DNA of 64,000 nt from Gp13-AA77 sp035949375 (GCA_035949375.1 DASZIG010000055.1:43870-107869), one strand, 5' to 3'; counted from the first letter of the stretch, positions 15,068 to 24,519 are shown. The notes: a model not told the origin generated them from the letters alone. A program made the numbers and translations.

Positions 15068-15637
15068 ATGCCGGATGAGAAGGAAGACGCTGGTTTCAAA
15101 GTAGTGGATCGCCGTCCTTTCGCGCCGGACGGCAGCGCGCGGACCGATTCGCACACCAACTCGCACATCGACTCGCGCACCGAGTCGCGCGCCAAGCCCG
15201 CTGAGCCGGCGCCCCCGGAAGCGCCGCCCCAGCCAAAGCCCGCGCCCGAGCCCCCGGCGGCGTCCGGGCCCTCGAACCTTGCCGAGACGGGGCGGGCCGC
15301 ACCGGACGAGTTCGCCGAGTCTGATTCCCTCGAGTCCCGCGAGGACTTCGGCCTCGAAGGCGGAGCCGATTCCGGCGAGTATTCCGGTTTCGAAACCCTG
15401 ATCTCTTATCTCGGCACCACGGCCATGTTCCAGATGGGACTCGTGGCGGGTCCGGGCGGGCAGCGCATCCCCGCCGATCTGCTGAACGCGCGCAACACGA
15501 TCGACATGATCGAGGTGCTGGAGCGCAAGACGCGCGGCAACCTGACGCCCGACGAGGGCCGGCTGCTCGAAGACGTGCTGTACGAGCTGCGCCTGGCTTA
15601 CGTGGAAGTCGAGCGGCGGGACCTCAAACCGAAATGA
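15068..15637 (+). CDS. DUF1844-domain protein
   Basis: A 189-residue protein. The C-terminal half (SGFETLISYLGTTAMFQMGL, IPADLLNARNTIDMIEVLER, NLTPDEGRLLEDVLYELRLAYVEVE) is a full DUF1844 domain, common in Acidobacteria and of unknown function. The N-terminal half is low complexity: tetrapeptide repeats DSHT-NSHI-DSRT-ESRA, coded by a 12-nt repeat near 15143-15190, then a proline/alanine linker. Its stop overlaps the ATG of the next MBL hydrolase gene by 4 bp, so the two are coupled. Confidence 0.88.
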   Translation: MPDEKEDAGFKVVDRRPFAPDGSARTDSHTNSHIDSRTESRAKPAEPAPPEAPPQPKPAPEPPAASGPSNLAETGRAAPDEFAESDSLESREDFGLEGGADSGEYSGFETLISYLGTTAMFQMGLVAGPGGQRIPADLLNARNTIDMIEVLERKTRGNLTPDEGRLLEDVLYELRLAYVEVERRDLKPK

Positions 15638-16392
15638 GGCTGACATTCCTCGGCACCGGGACCTCCACCGGTGTCCCCACGCTGGGCTGCCAGTGCGCGA
15701 TCTGCCGCTCCGCCGATCCGCATGACCAGCGCACGCGGCCCTCGGTGCTGCTTGAGTTCGACGGGCGCGCGGTGGTGATCGACACCACGCCCGACTTCCG
15801 CCAGCAGGCCCTGCGGGAGCGCATGCAGCGCCTGGACGCCGTCCTCTTCACCCACGACCACGCCGACCACATTTTTGGACTTGACGATGTGCGCGCCTTC
15901 TATTTCCGGCAGAAGGTTCCCATTCCCATCTACGCTGACGAGCGCACCATGGCCAGCATCCGCCGCGTCTACCAGTACATTTTCGATCAGGACTATCCTT
16001 ACGGCGGCCTGGCGAAGCTCGACACGCATGTGATCGACGGGCCCTTCGAGCTGTGGGGCGAGCGCCTGGTTCCGCTGCCGCTCTTTCACGGCGTCCTGCC
16101 GATACTCGGGTTCCGCTTCGGACGCGCGGCGTACCTCACCGATTTCAGCGCCATTCCGGAATCGACCGCGGCGCTGCTCGAAGGTCTGGACGTGCTGGTG
16201 CTCGACGCCTTGCGCCATCAGCCGCACCCGTCGCACTCGACGGTGGAGCAGTCGCTCGCCTGGGTCGAACGCCTGAAGCCCGAGCGCGCCTTTTTCACCC
16301 ACATCGCGCACGAACTGGGCCACGAGGCCACCAACGTCGCGCTGCCGTCCCACGTGCGGCTGGCTTATGACGGTCTGCGGGTGGAGTTTTGA
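15634..16392 (+). CDS. MBL-fold metal-dependent hydrolase, PhnP/RNase Z-like
   Basis: A 252-residue metallo-beta-lactamase-fold protein with MRLTFLGTGTSTGVPTLGC at the start, the metal motif FTHDHADHIFGLDD, and later LPLFHG, YLTDFS and FFTHIAHELGH. The N-terminal cysteines (GCQCAIC) and overall length fit PhnP-like cyclic-phosphate phosphodiesterases and the wider RNase Z/PhnP group. No phosphonate genes are nearby, so the substrate is open. It overlaps the DUF1844 gene (ATGA). Confidence 0.88.
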   Translation: MRLTFLGTGTSTGVPTLGCQCAICRSADPHDQRTRPSVLLEFDGRAVVIDTTPDFRQQALRERMQRLDAVLFTHDHADHIFGLDDVRAFYFRQKVPIPIYADERTMASIRRVYQYIFDQDYPYGGLAKLDTHVIDGPFELWGERLVPLPLFHGVLPILGFRFGRAAYLTDFSAIPESTAALLEGLDVLVLDALRHQPHPSHSTVEQSLAWVERLKPERAFFTHIAHELGHEATNVALPSHVRLAYDGLRVEF

Positions 16393-16516
16393 TGAGGTGC
16401 TAGGTGTTAGGGGTTAGGGATTGGGGATTAGTGGCTAGCGGTTGGTGATTAGGCACAGAGGCTACTTATTCTGTATTCTCTAACCCCCAATCCCTAATCC
16501 CCAACCCCTGCTCGCC
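16393..16516. repeat. Telomere-like G/C-rich inverted repeat
   Basis: The left arm is tandem GGGGTTAGGGATTGGGGATT and relatives; the right arm is CTAACCCCCAATCCCTAATC and relatives, its approximate reverse complement, around a 30-bp centre holding GCACAGAGGC. It fills the gap between the MBL hydrolase gene and ribF, both on the plus strand. The G-rich strand could also form a quadruplex. Confidence 0.82.
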
Positions 16517-17500
16517 ATGCAAACGATTCGCCATCCCGCAGAGATGTACGAGGCGCCGGCATCGAGCGTGGTGGCCATCGGCAACTTCGATGGCGTCCAC
16601 CTCGGCCATCGGGCCCTTCTCAACCGCGTGGTGGGGCGCGCTCGCGCGGCGGGCGTGGCGGCGGCAGTGCTCACCTTCGATCCGCATCCCACCCAGGTGC
16701 TCGCGCCTGAACGCGCTCCGAAGGCGCTCACAACGCTCCCCGAGAAACTGCGTCTCATCGAGGCTGCCGGCATCGAGCTGGTGTGGGTGCGGCCATTCAC
16801 GCTCGAGCTCGCGGCCATGTCGCCCGCCGCGTTCTTCGAGGACGCGCTGGTGCGCGGCTTGCCCGCATCCGCCGTGATTGTGGGGCCGAACTTCCGTTTC
16901 GGTCATCGTCAGGCCGGCGACGTGCACACGCTCGAGGAGCTCGGACGCGCGACGGGCTGTGCGGTGGAAATCGTGGAGGCGTTGCGGCTGCGCGGGCAGA
17001 TGGTTTCGAGCACGCGCATTCGCGAGCTCGCGGAGCTCGGCCGCGTGCACCAGGCCGGACGCCTGCTCGGACGGCCCTTCAGCGTGTCCGGCGCCATCGT
17101 GGCCGGCCTCGGCATCGGCCGCGCCCAGACCGTGCCCACCCTGAACCTGGCGCCACCGGATCCGCGCTTTCCGCGCCAGCTTCCGAAGCCCGGCGTCTAC
17201 GTCACCCACACGCGCTTGGCCGGAGCCACGCACGTGTCGGTCAGCAACGTCGGACGCAAGCCCACGTTCGGCGAGCACGAGCTTACCGTGGAGTCATTCC
17301 TGCTCGACTATCGCGGTGGACCGATCGAAGCCGTGGAGATGGAGATCGAGTTTCTGCACCGGCTTCGCGACGAGCGTAAGTTTCCGGATGCAGCTACGCT
17401 CAAAGCGCAGATCATCCGCGACGCGCAACGGTCGCTCGATTTCTTCCGCCGCCTGCGCGCGCTCGGGCGGAGTACGAGCGCGGGCGTTGAGAAGCCGTGA
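16517..17500 (+). CDS. ribF: Bifunctional riboflavin kinase / FAD synthetase
   Basis: A 327-residue RibF. The N-terminal FAD synthetase (adenylyltransferase) domain has VAIGNFDGVHLGHRALL, VGPNFRFGHRQAGD and SSTRIRELAELGRVHQAGRL. The C-terminal riboflavin kinase domain has GIGRAQTVPTLNLAPP, GVYVTHTRL, VSNVGRKPTFGEHELTVESF and LDYRGGPIEAVEMEIEFLHRLRDERKF. It converts riboflavin to FMN and then FAD in the cytoplasm. The length is standard. It follows the telomere-like repeat and is convergent with the amidase gene. Confidence 0.97.
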   Translation: MQTIRHPAEMYEAPASSVVAIGNFDGVHLGHRALLNRVVGRARAAGVAAAVLTFDPHPTQVLAPERAPKALTTLPEKLRLIEAAGIELVWVRPFTLELAAMSPAAFFEDALVRGLPASAVIVGPNFRFGHRQAGDVHTLEELGRATGCAVEIVEALRLRGQMVSSTRIRELAELGRVHQAGRLLGRPFSVSGAIVAGLGIGRAQTVPTLNLAPPDPRFPRQLPKPGVYVTHTRLAGATHVSVSNVGRKPTFGEHELTVESFLLDYRGGPIEAVEMEIEFLHRLRDERKFPDAATLKAQIIRDAQRSLDFFRRLRALGRSTSAGVEKP

Positions 17501-17531
17501 CGCTGAGAAGTGGCAGTGACCGTAGCCGAGA

Positions 17532-18965
17532 TCAGGCGGAAACAGGAGGGCGGCGATCGTTCCAGGGGCGCGCCGCTTCGAGCTGGGCCGCGAGGCGAAA
17601 CAGCGCGGCTTCGTCGCCGAAGCGTCCGAAGAAGTGGACGCCGACCGGCAGGCCGGCGGCGTTCCACGCGAGCGGTACTGACATGGCGGGCTGTCCAGTG
17701 GCATTGGCGATGGGCGTGAAAGGCACGAACTCGTTGGCGCGGCGTAGCCCGGCAAGTGGATCCGCGGGCGGAGAGTCAAAGCTGCCGAGAGGCAGCGGCG
17801 GCTCCGCCAGCGTAGGCGTGAGCCACATGTCGTAATCCGACATGAAGCGCGCAATCTTGCGCGCCGTGCGCTGCAGCGCGGTCTGAGCGAGCACGTAGCT
17901 CGGCCCGTTCACCTGGCGGCCCATCTCGTACAACGCCCAGGTGAGATTCTCGAACTGATCGGCCGCGGGTTTGCGGCCGGTGACGAACGCCATGCCGTCG
18001 ATGGAGGCGGCGCAGCCCGCCGCCCACACCGCGATGAACCACTGGTTGAAGAGACCGGCGTCGATGTGAGGCGCCGCCTCTTCGACGTGGTGGCCGAGGC
18101 TCTCGCAGAGCCTGGCCGCGTCGTGGGCGGCGCCGGCGCAATCAGGGTGGATGGGCACGCCGCTCGGCGCAACCGTGCTGAGCGCGATCCGCAAGCGTCC
18201 GGGATCGCGCCCGACCTCCTCGCGGTAAGGGCGCTCGCGTGGCGGCGCCCAATAGGGATCACCGATGTCGGGACCGCAAGTCGCATCGAGCAGCGCGGCG
18301 CTGTCGCGCACCGAGCGGGTCAGCGCGTGCTCCGCCACGAGGCCGCCCATAATGTCGCCTACGTCGGGCCCGAGCGGATTCCGGGCGCGCGTCGGCTTCA
18401 GGCCGAACAGCCCGCAGCACGAAGCCGGAATGCGAATCGAGCCGCCGCCGTCATTGGCGTGCGCCATCGGAACTATGCCGGAGGCCACGGCCGCCGCCGC
18501 GCCGCCGCTCGATCCGCCCGTCGTACGTTCCAGGTCCCAGGGATTGCGGGTGGCACCAAAGAGCCGGGGTTCGGTAGTAGGCAAGATGCCTAGCTCAGGC
18601 GCATTTGTCTTGCCGAGGATCACGAGGCCGGCCTTCTTCAATCGCACCACCAGTTCGCTGTCGTGGCCGGGAACGTAATCGCACATGAAGGTGGAGCACG
18701 AGGTATGACGCGCGCCCGCGAGCGTGCCGAGGATGTCTTTCAGAAGAAACGGCACGCCGCGAAAGGGACCAACGGGCAGCGCGGACCGTGCGGCGTCGCG
18801 GGCCTGCTCATAGAGCGGCGTGATCACCGCGTTCAGCGTGGGATTGAGACGCTCGATGCGCTCGATGGCAGCGTCCACCAGCTCGATGGGCTGGACCTCG
18901 CCACTGGCCACCAGCTCCGCCAGGGCCACGGCGTCCAGGCGGCTCAGTTCAGGAAGAGAAGCCAT
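17532..18965 (-). CDS. Amidase of the amidase-signature family
   Basis: A 477-residue enzyme; the ATG at 18965 (MASLPELSRLDAVALAELVA) is preferred because a farther in-frame ATG would run into ispG and add a non-homologous leader. The Ser-cisSer-Lys triad is visible: K76 in GVPFLLKDILG, S152 in TTGGSSGGAAAAVASG and S176 in NDGGGSIRIPAS. It hydrolyses amides; the substrate is unknown. It is probably not GatA, because gatB and gatC are absent and the C-terminal half is not GatA-like. It lies 25 bp after ispG and may be the last gene of the isoprenoid/envelope run. Confidence 0.92.
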   Translation of the reverse strand: MASLPELSRLDAVALAELVASGEVQPIELVDAAIERIERLNPTLNAVITPLYEQARDAARSALPVGPFRGVPFLLKDILGTLAGARHTSCSTFMCDYVPGHDSELVVRLKKAGLVILGKTNAPELGILPTTEPRLFGATRNPWDLERTTGGSSGGAAAAVASGIVPMAHANDGGGSIRIPASCCGLFGLKPTRARNPLGPDVGDIMGGLVAEHALTRSVRDSAALLDATCGPDIGDPYWAPPRERPYREEVGRDPGRLRIALSTVAPSGVPIHPDCAGAAHDAARLCESLGHHVEEAAPHIDAGLFNQWFIAVWAAGCAASIDGMAFVTGRKPAADQFENLTWALYEMGRQVNGPSYVLAQTALQRTARKIARFMSDYDMWLTPTLAEPPLPLGSFDSPPADPLAGLRRANEFVPFTPIANATGQPAMSVPLAWNAAGLPVGVHFFGRFGDEAALFRLAAQLEAARPWNDRRPPVSA

Positions 18966-18990
18966 GTCGGAGATCTGGGCATCGGGACGG

Positions 18991-20148
18991 TTACTGCAAG
19001 ACGGTGACTTGGTTTTCGACGGCGGGTTCCGGTTCCGCGGGCGCGGAGGCTGCGGCGGTGCGGTCCGCCACCAGGCGCTCGATCTCTTCAAGCAGCGCGG
19101 GCACGATCTCAGCCTCGGTGACGCGCCGGATCGCCTTCCCCTCGCGATAGATCATGCCGTTGCCGCGTCCGGCCGCCACGCCGAGGTCAGCTTCGCGCGC
19201 TTCACCCGGACCGTTTACCGCGCAGCCCATCACCGCGAGTGTCAGCGGCATCTTGATGTGCTTCGTGGCCTGCTCGATCTCTTCGGCGATCTTGAAAAGG
19301 TCCACTTCCAGCCGGCCGCAGGTGGGACAGGCGATCACCACGGGGCCGCGGCTGCGCAGCTCCAGCGACTTGAGCAGTTCGTAGCCGACGCGCACTTCCT
19401 CAACCGGATCGGTGGCGAGCGAGACGCGAATGGTGTCGCCGATGCCCTCCGCCAGCAGCATGCCCATGCCGACGCACGATTTCACCGTGCCCGAGAACTG
19501 CGTACCGGCCTCCGTGATGCCGAGGTGAAAAGGGTAATCCACTTGCGGCGCGAGCAGGCGGTAAGCGGCCACGGCCATCTTCACGTTTGACGCTTTGAGC
19601 GAAACGATCGTGTCGCCGAAGCCGAGTTCTTCCAGAATGCCGATGTGGTAGAGCGCGCTCTCCACCATGCCTTGCGGCGTGGGGAACCCGTACTTCTCGA
19701 GCAGGCGCCGCTCGAGCGACCCGGCGTTGACGCCGATGCGGATGGGAACGCGCTGCTCCTGCGCCCGCCGCACCACCTGCCGGACTTTCTCCGCGTCGCC
19801 GATGTTGCCCGGATTGATGCGCAGCTTGTCGATGCCGGCGTCGAGCGCCATGAGGGCAAACTTGTACTGGAAATGGATGTCGGAGACCAGAATGGAATCG
19901 GGACAGCGCTTGCGGATTTCGGGAAGCGCCTGCGCGGCTTCCAGGTCCGGCACCGCCAGGCGCACGATCTCACAACCGGCGGCTTCCATCTGCTGAACCT
20001 GCTCGACCGTGCGCGCCACGTCGCGCGTGTCCGTCTTGGTCATCGACTGCACCACGATGGCCGCATCGCCGCCAATGGTGAGGCGTCCCACCTTCACGGG
20101 CCGCGTCTTGCGGCGCGGCGGAAAGTACTCATGGTCGCTGAAATTCAT
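18991..20148 (-). CDS. ispG: 4-hydroxy-3-methylbut-2-en-1-yl diphosphate synthase
   Basis: A 385-residue IspG (GcpE), the penultimate step of the MEP isoprenoid pathway, converting MEcPP to HMBPP with a [4Fe-4S] cluster. Seen: RKTRPVKVGRLTIGGDAAIVVQSMTKTDT at the start, DIHFQYKFALMAL, INPGNIGD and the cluster cysteines in ACPTCGRLEVDLF and GCAVNGPGEA. The last 30 residues form a Pro/Ala/Glu tail. It follows rseP and dxr in the same direction; the spacer before it contains CTCAGT-type word repeats. Confidence 0.97.
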   Translation of the reverse strand: MNFSDHEYFPPRRKTRPVKVGRLTIGGDAAIVVQSMTKTDTRDVARTVEQVQQMEAAGCEIVRLAVPDLEAAQALPEIRKRCPDSILVSDIHFQYKFALMALDAGIDKLRINPGNIGDAEKVRQVVRRAQEQRVPIRIGVNAGSLERRLLEKYGFPTPQGMVESALYHIGILEELGFGDTIVSLKASNVKMAVAAYRLLAPQVDYPFHLGITEAGTQFSGTVKSCVGMGMLLAEGIGDTIRVSLATDPVEEVRVGYELLKSLELRSRGPVVIACPTCGRLEVDLFKIAEEIEQATKHIKMPLTLAVMGCAVNGPGEAREADLGVAAGRGNGMIYREGKAIRRVTEAEIVPALLEEIERLVADRTAAASAPAEPEPAVENQVTVLQ

Positions 20149-20251
20149 AGTTCCTCAGTCTGTCAGTGTCTCAGTTCCTCAGTTTCAGCAACCGGATTGC
20201 AGCCGCTCGCCGCTGATCCGTAGCCACGGGCTCTGGTACGAGCCACGGGCC
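20149..20251. repeat. CTCAGT-type word repeat between rseP and ispG
   Basis: The first part of the spacer reads as degenerate CAGTCTGTCAGTGTCTCAG words (about 20156-20190); the rest resembles GGCTCTGGTACGAGCCACGG with a short inverted repeat. No gene is supported. Confidence 0.55.
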
Positions 20252-21616
20252 TTAATACGGCCGGAACGTCTTCACCAGATCGTTGTACATCACAAAGACG
20301 GTCAGGAGGAGCAACAGCGCCAGACCCACCTGGACCACGCGCTCTTTCACGCGCAGGCTCAGGTCGCGGCGGATCACGGTCTCGATCAGCAACAGCAGGA
20401 TGACACCGCCGTCGAGAATCGGCACCGGCAGGAGGTTGAAGATTCCGAGAGACAGGCTGACGGCGGCCGACACGCTGATGAGGTCCGGAATGCCGGCGCG
20501 ATAAGCCTCGCCCGACATCTGCGCGATGGCGATGGGTCCGGAAAGCGAGCGGGCGGACATCTGCCGCGTCAGGATCTTCCCCACCGCGTCGAAGCTCAAT
20601 TCGCATGTCTTGATGTTCTCGTCGATCGAAGCCGTGAAGGCTTTGGGCCAGGGCAGTTGCTTCACAATCACGTAGCGGAGCCCCACGCCGATCAGCCATT
20701 GCTTCCGTTCGCCGGAGTTGCCGAGGTACGGCGAGACAATGAATCTGAGGTTCTGTCCGGCGCGCGCCACGCTCACTTCCGCGGGCTTGCCTTGATTGTC
20801 TTGCAGGCTCGAGATCAAGGCCTGGGAGCATAGGACCGGTTTGCCGTTCATCGCGACAATGCGGTCGCCTTTCTGGATTCCGGCGCGGGCCGCGGGCGCA
20901 CCCGGCTCAATCTCATCCACCTGAGCCGGCAGGCACGCCTCCCATCCCACCGTGCCCAGTTCTTCACGCCCTTCCGGACGCGGAGTGACGGCGGCCTGCA
21001 CGCGCTCTCCGTTGCGGAGAACCTCGACGGGGAGACTGGCGTTCGGCGACATGGCAACTTTCAGGTCCACATCCTGCCAGGTGGGATTCTGCAGGTCGCC
21101 GAGGCGTGTGATGAGATCGCCGGGCTCGATCCCCGCCTGCGCCGCCACCGAGTCAGGCGCCACTTCGCCGATCCGCGCTTGCTGCATCTCAAACGCGGGC
21201 TCCTCGTCGTGATAGCGGTTGAGTCCTGTGAGGAGAAGCACCGCCAGCACGATATTCATCGCCGGCCCCATGATCACGATGAAGAAGCGCTGCCAGCGCG
21301 GACGCGCGAGAAACTCACCGGCATCGCCGGTCTGAGGCTGCGAAGGATCTTCGCCGGCCATTTTGACGTACCCGCCAAGCGGCAGCAGGCTGAGGCGGTA
21401 ATCGGTACCCTCAGATTCGTCCTCGAGGCCGCCCAGGGAAAACTGGCCGTGTTTCACGCCCAGCAGGCGCTTGCCGAAACCAAACGAAAAAGTGAGAATG
21501 CGAACCCCGACCCATTTCGCGGCCAGGAAGTGCCCCAGTTCGTGAATGAAGACCATCAACCCCAGGGCGATGACGACCACCACGATGTCTGTGGCGGCAT
21601 TGGAGAGCATGCTCAA
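20252..21616 (-). CDS. rseP: Site-2 intramembrane metalloprotease
   Basis: A 454-residue RseP/RasP-family protease. TM1 carries the zinc motif HELGHFLAAKWVG near residue 25, and the LDGG motif (PVPILDGGVILLLL) lies in a C-terminal TM. Two PDZ domains lie between, the second with PGAPAARAGIQKGDRIVAMNGKPV. These proteases cut transmembrane anti-sigma factors or signal peptides within the inner membrane. Its place between dxr and ispG in a uppS-cdsA-dxr-rseP cluster is classic. Confidence 0.96.
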   Translation of the reverse strand: MSMLSNAATDIVVVVIALGLMVFIHELGHFLAAKWVGVRILTFSFGFGKRLLGVKHGQFSLGGLEDESEGTDYRLSLLPLGGYVKMAGEDPSQPQTGDAGEFLARPRWQRFFIVIMGPAMNIVLAVLLLTGLNRYHDEEPAFEMQQARIGEVAPDSVAAQAGIEPGDLITRLGDLQNPTWQDVDLKVAMSPNASLPVEVLRNGERVQAAVTPRPEGREELGTVGWEACLPAQVDEIEPGAPAARAGIQKGDRIVAMNGKPVLCSQALISSLQDNQGKPAEVSVARAGQNLRFIVSPYLGNSGERKQWLIGVGLRYVIVKQLPWPKAFTASIDENIKTCELSFDAVGKILTRQMSARSLSGPIAIAQMSGEAYRAGIPDLISVSAAVSLSLGIFNLLPVPILDGGVILLLLIETVIRRDLSLRVKERVVQVGLALLLLLTVFVMYNDLVKTFRPY

Positions 21617-21646
21617 GCGATTAACCTCATCGTTCTAATCCGCAAT

Positions 21647-22819
21647 CTAATCCGCAATTTGGGCCCGGGCACGATCCCGGGCTTCGGCGTCACAGGCCAG
21701 CACGTCCTCGATGGAATCGAGCTTCGCCGCCGGCATGTGATGCAGCACGCCGGCCACCACTTCCGGGATCCTGGTAAAAGCGATGCGGCGCTCGAGGAAG
21801 GCTGCCACCGCGACCTCGTCCGCGGCATTGAGGACGCACGGGGCGGCGCCGCCTGCAGCGAGGGCCTCGCGCGCCAACCTCAGACACGGGTAGCGCCGCT
21901 CGTCGGCCGGCTCCAAACGCAAGCGCTTGAGACGCTTGAAGTCGAGCGCGAGGCTCCCATCAGGCGTCATCGGCAGCCGGTCCGGATACGTGAGGGCGTA
22001 CTGTATGGGAATCCGCATGTCGGGCACAGCCAATTGGGCCAAAATAGACCCATCATCAAATTCTAGCATGGAATGAACGATCGACTCCGGGTGAATCAGG
22101 ACCTCGATCTGGGCGCTCGCGAGTCCAAACAAGTGGTGGGCTTCGATCACCTCGAATCCCTTGTTCATCAGCGTGGCGGAATCCACCGTGATGCGGCCGC
22201 CCATGTTCCAGACCGGATGCTTCAGCGCCTGCTCGGGCGTCGCCAGTTGCAGGTCGCGCTTGCGCCATCGCAGGAACGGGCCGCCCGAGGCGGTCAGGGC
22301 CACGCGACGGATCTCGCGCGACGCCCCGGCGCGGCGGCATTGATGGAGGGCCCCATGCTCGCTGTCGATGGGCAGAATCACGGCGCCATGCTCCCCGGCC
22401 GCCCGCATCACGAGTTCGCCGGCCGCGACCAGGGTCTCTTTGTTGGCGAGCCCGATCGTCTTGCCCGCGCGGGCGGCGTGATACGTCGCGAGCAGTCCCG
22501 TCACCCCATGGCCGGCCGACACCACAAAGTCCACAGCCGGATCGGTGGCTGCTTCCACCTGGCCGTCGGAGCCAGCCAAAATCCTCAGAGGCTGGCCGTA
22601 TTCGAGCGCCCGCAGACGCGTCCGCAACGGCTCGACGCAGTCCGGCGACGCCACCACGGCAGCGCCAGGCTGAAATCGGACGACTTGCTGCGCGAGCACG
22701 TCCAGGTTGCGGCCCGCGGAGAGCGCGGCTACACGAAAGCGGTCCGGCAACCCTTCGACCACGCGAAGAACGTTGGTTCCGACCGAGCCCGTCGAGCCGA
22801 GAATGCACAGGGTCTTCAT
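21647..22819 (-). CDS. dxr: 1-deoxy-D-xylulose 5-phosphate reductoisomerase
   Basis: A 390-residue Dxr, the NADPH-dependent second step of the MEP pathway. The ATG at 22819 (MKTLCILGSTGSVGTNVLRV) begins directly at the Rossmann motif and overlaps the cdsA stop by 4 bp. Seen: LANKETLVAAGELVM, the metal/substrate region LPIDSEHGALHQC, VALTASGGPFLR, LKHPVWNMGGRITVDSATLMNKG and a C-terminal four-helix part. Length is normal. Confidence 0.97.
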   Translation of the reverse strand: MKTLCILGSTGSVGTNVLRVVEGLPDRFRVAALSAGRNLDVLAQQVVRFQPGAAVVASPDCVEPLRTRLRALEYGQPLRILAGSDGQVEAATDPAVDFVVSAGHGVTGLLATYHAARAGKTIGLANKETLVAAGELVMRAAGEHGAVILPIDSEHGALHQCRRAGASREIRRVALTASGGPFLRWRKRDLQLATPEQALKHPVWNMGGRITVDSATLMNKGFEVIEAHHLFGLASAQIEVLIHPESIVHSMLEFDDGSILAQLAVPDMRIPIQYALTYPDRLPMTPDGSLALDFKRLKRLRLEPADERRYPCLRLAREALAAGGAAPCVLNAADEVAVAAFLERRIAFTRIPEVVAGVLHHMPAAKLDSIEDVLACDAEARDRARAQIAD

Positions 22820-23676
22820 GCGTGCCAGAAGTGGAGCGCAACCAGGGCCAGCCACACGGCTGGAGCGGCGAAGATCAGGCTATCGATGCGGTCGAGCAGT
22901 CCGCCGTGTCCGGGCAGCAGCGCGCCGGAGTCCTTCAGGTCTGCGCTGCGCTTCAGCGCTGACTCCGCCAGGTCGCCCGCCTGCCCGGCCACTGCCGCGA
23001 GGCCCGCCAGGAGCATAACGATTCTCATGTCGGATGTCTGCCACCAGCGTCCCAGGGCCCAGGCCAACAGCATACTGCCGGCGAGGCCCCCAAGCGAGCC
23101 TTCGAGCGTTTTCTTTGGAGAGATGTGCGGGAACAGGCGATGCCGCCCGACGCTGCGTCCCACGAAGTACGCGCAGGCGTCACCCGCCCAGATGACCGCG
23201 AAAAGAAGCAGCAGCAGGTAACGCTGCGGAATCGCCGTGCTCAAGACTTGCGCAACCGCCGGTGAAAATCGCAGCGGCAGCAGGCACGAGAGCATCAGCC
23301 CGACGTAGAAGATCCCGAACAACGATGAGCTGCCGGCCCGCAAGTATTGGCGAACGTCGCCGCTCAGGATCATCCCGAGCGTGAGTCCGGCGAGCACCAG
23401 CAAAACCGTGACGGCCAAAAGCGTCGTGCTCGCGAAGCCGGACGCTTCCGCGGATCGCATGTCCGCCACTTGGGCAAGACATAAGGCCGCGCATCCCACA
23501 TAGCCGAATCCGCGAAGACTCTCGAACCCTGCCGCCCGGCTCAACTCAAAGTACTCGTAAGCCGTGCGCTCCGCGACCAGCAGCAGAGCGGCCAGAAACA
23601 ACCACAGGGGCGCCCCGATGATGAGATAGAGTACGGGAGGAATCAGCACCAGCGCGGTGAGGACGCGGAGTTTCAT
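22816..23676 (-). CDS. cdsA: Phosphatidate cytidylyltransferase
   Basis: A 286-residue multi-spanning membrane enzyme that makes CDP-diacylglycerol from phosphatidate and CTP for phospholipid synthesis. The family signature is clear at the C-terminus: SALKRSADLKDSGALLPGHG followed by GLLDRIDSL. Seven or so hydrophobic helices precede it, with IWAGDACAYFVGRSVGRHRL in the middle. The stop overlaps the dxr start. Confidence 0.97.
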   Translation of the reverse strand: MKLRVLTALVLIPPVLYLIIGAPLWLFLAALLLVAERTAYEYFELSRAAGFESLRGFGYVGCAALCLAQVADMRSAEASGFASTTLLAVTVLLVLAGLTLGMILSGDVRQYLRAGSSSLFGIFYVGLMLSCLLPLRFSPAVAQVLSTAIPQRYLLLLLFAVIWAGDACAYFVGRSVGRHRLFPHISPKKTLEGSLGGLAGSMLLAWALGRWWQTSDMRIVMLLAGLAAVAGQAGDLAESALKRSADLKDSGALLPGHGGLLDRIDSLIFAAPAVWLALVALHFWHA

Positions 23677-23739
23677 CAGATGGGAGCCAAGGCCCTGAAG
23701 CCTTGAGGGTGTCAGCTTTCAGCACCGGGCGGTCAACGC

Positions 23740-24519
23740 TCAGCTTTTGGACAAATCCTTTCCCGTGGGGTTCTGGGTCAGTCCGCCGTAGCGCCGCTCG
23801 CGCCTCTGATACTCCACCACGGCGTTGAACAGATCGAGCTGCGTGAAGTCCGGCCACAACGTCTCCGTCACCCAGATCTCGGAGTAGGCGATCTGCCACA
23901 GCAGGAAGTTGCTCACGCGCATCTCGCCGCTGGTGCGAATCAACAGGTCAGGATCGGGCATGTCGCGGGTGTAGAGGTGCACGCGCAGCGTCTCTTCGTC
24001 GATCGTCAACCCGGCGCCGTTGCGCTGCGCCCGCTCCACGAGTTCACGCACGGCGTCAATCAGCTCGGCGCGCGCGCCGTAATTCAGGGCAAAGGTCAGG
24101 ATCATGCCCGTGTTCTGCGCGGTCTCGCTCAGGGCGCGCTCCAGATCGCGCTGCACGAGCTTCGGCAGCTCGTGAATGCGGCCGATCACCCGCAGCCGGA
24201 TATTCTGCCGGTTGAGTTCGCCGATCTCCTTGCCCAGGTACTCGCGAAGCAGATTCATCAGCATCTTCACTTCGCTCTCCGGGCGCTTCCAGTTCTCGAG
24301 CGAGAAGGCATACAGGGTGAGATAGGGCACGCCCAACCTGAGGCAGGCCTCCACCACCTGCCGCACCGCCTTGATGCCGGCGCGATGCCCGGCGATGCGC
24401 GGCAGCTTCCGCTTCCTGGCCCAGCGGCCGTTGCCATCCATGATCACCGCGACGTGCCCGGGCAAACGATCGAGATCGATCTCGGCAATCAGCCGCGCTT
24501 CGGCAAGTTCCGTCTTCAC
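23740..24519 (-). CDS. uppS: Isoprenyl transferase (undecaprenyl diphosphate synthase)
   Basis: A 259-residue cis-prenyltransferase. Seen: HVAVIMDGNGRWARKRKLPR with the catalytic Asp, GHRAGIKAVRQVV, LTLYAFSLENWKRP, FALNYGARAELIDAVR and LIRTSGEMRVSNFLLWQIAYSE with the substrate-binding arginines. It makes the C55 carrier lipid for peptidoglycan and O-antigen from IPP produced by the MEP genes downstream. It is the first gene of the uppS-cdsA-dxr-rseP-ispG run. Confidence 0.97.
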   Translation of the reverse strand: MKTELAEARLIAEIDLDRLPGHVAVIMDGNGRWARKRKLPRIAGHRAGIKAVRQVVEACLRLGVPYLTLYAFSLENWKRPESEVKMLMNLLREYLGKEIGELNRQNIRLRVIGRIHELPKLVQRDLERALSETAQNTGMILTFALNYGARAELIDAVRELVERAQRNGAGLTIDEETLRVHLYTRDMPDPDLLIRTSGEMRVSNFLLWQIAYSEIWVTETLWPDFTQLDLFNAVVEYQRRERRYGGLTQNPTGKDLSKS

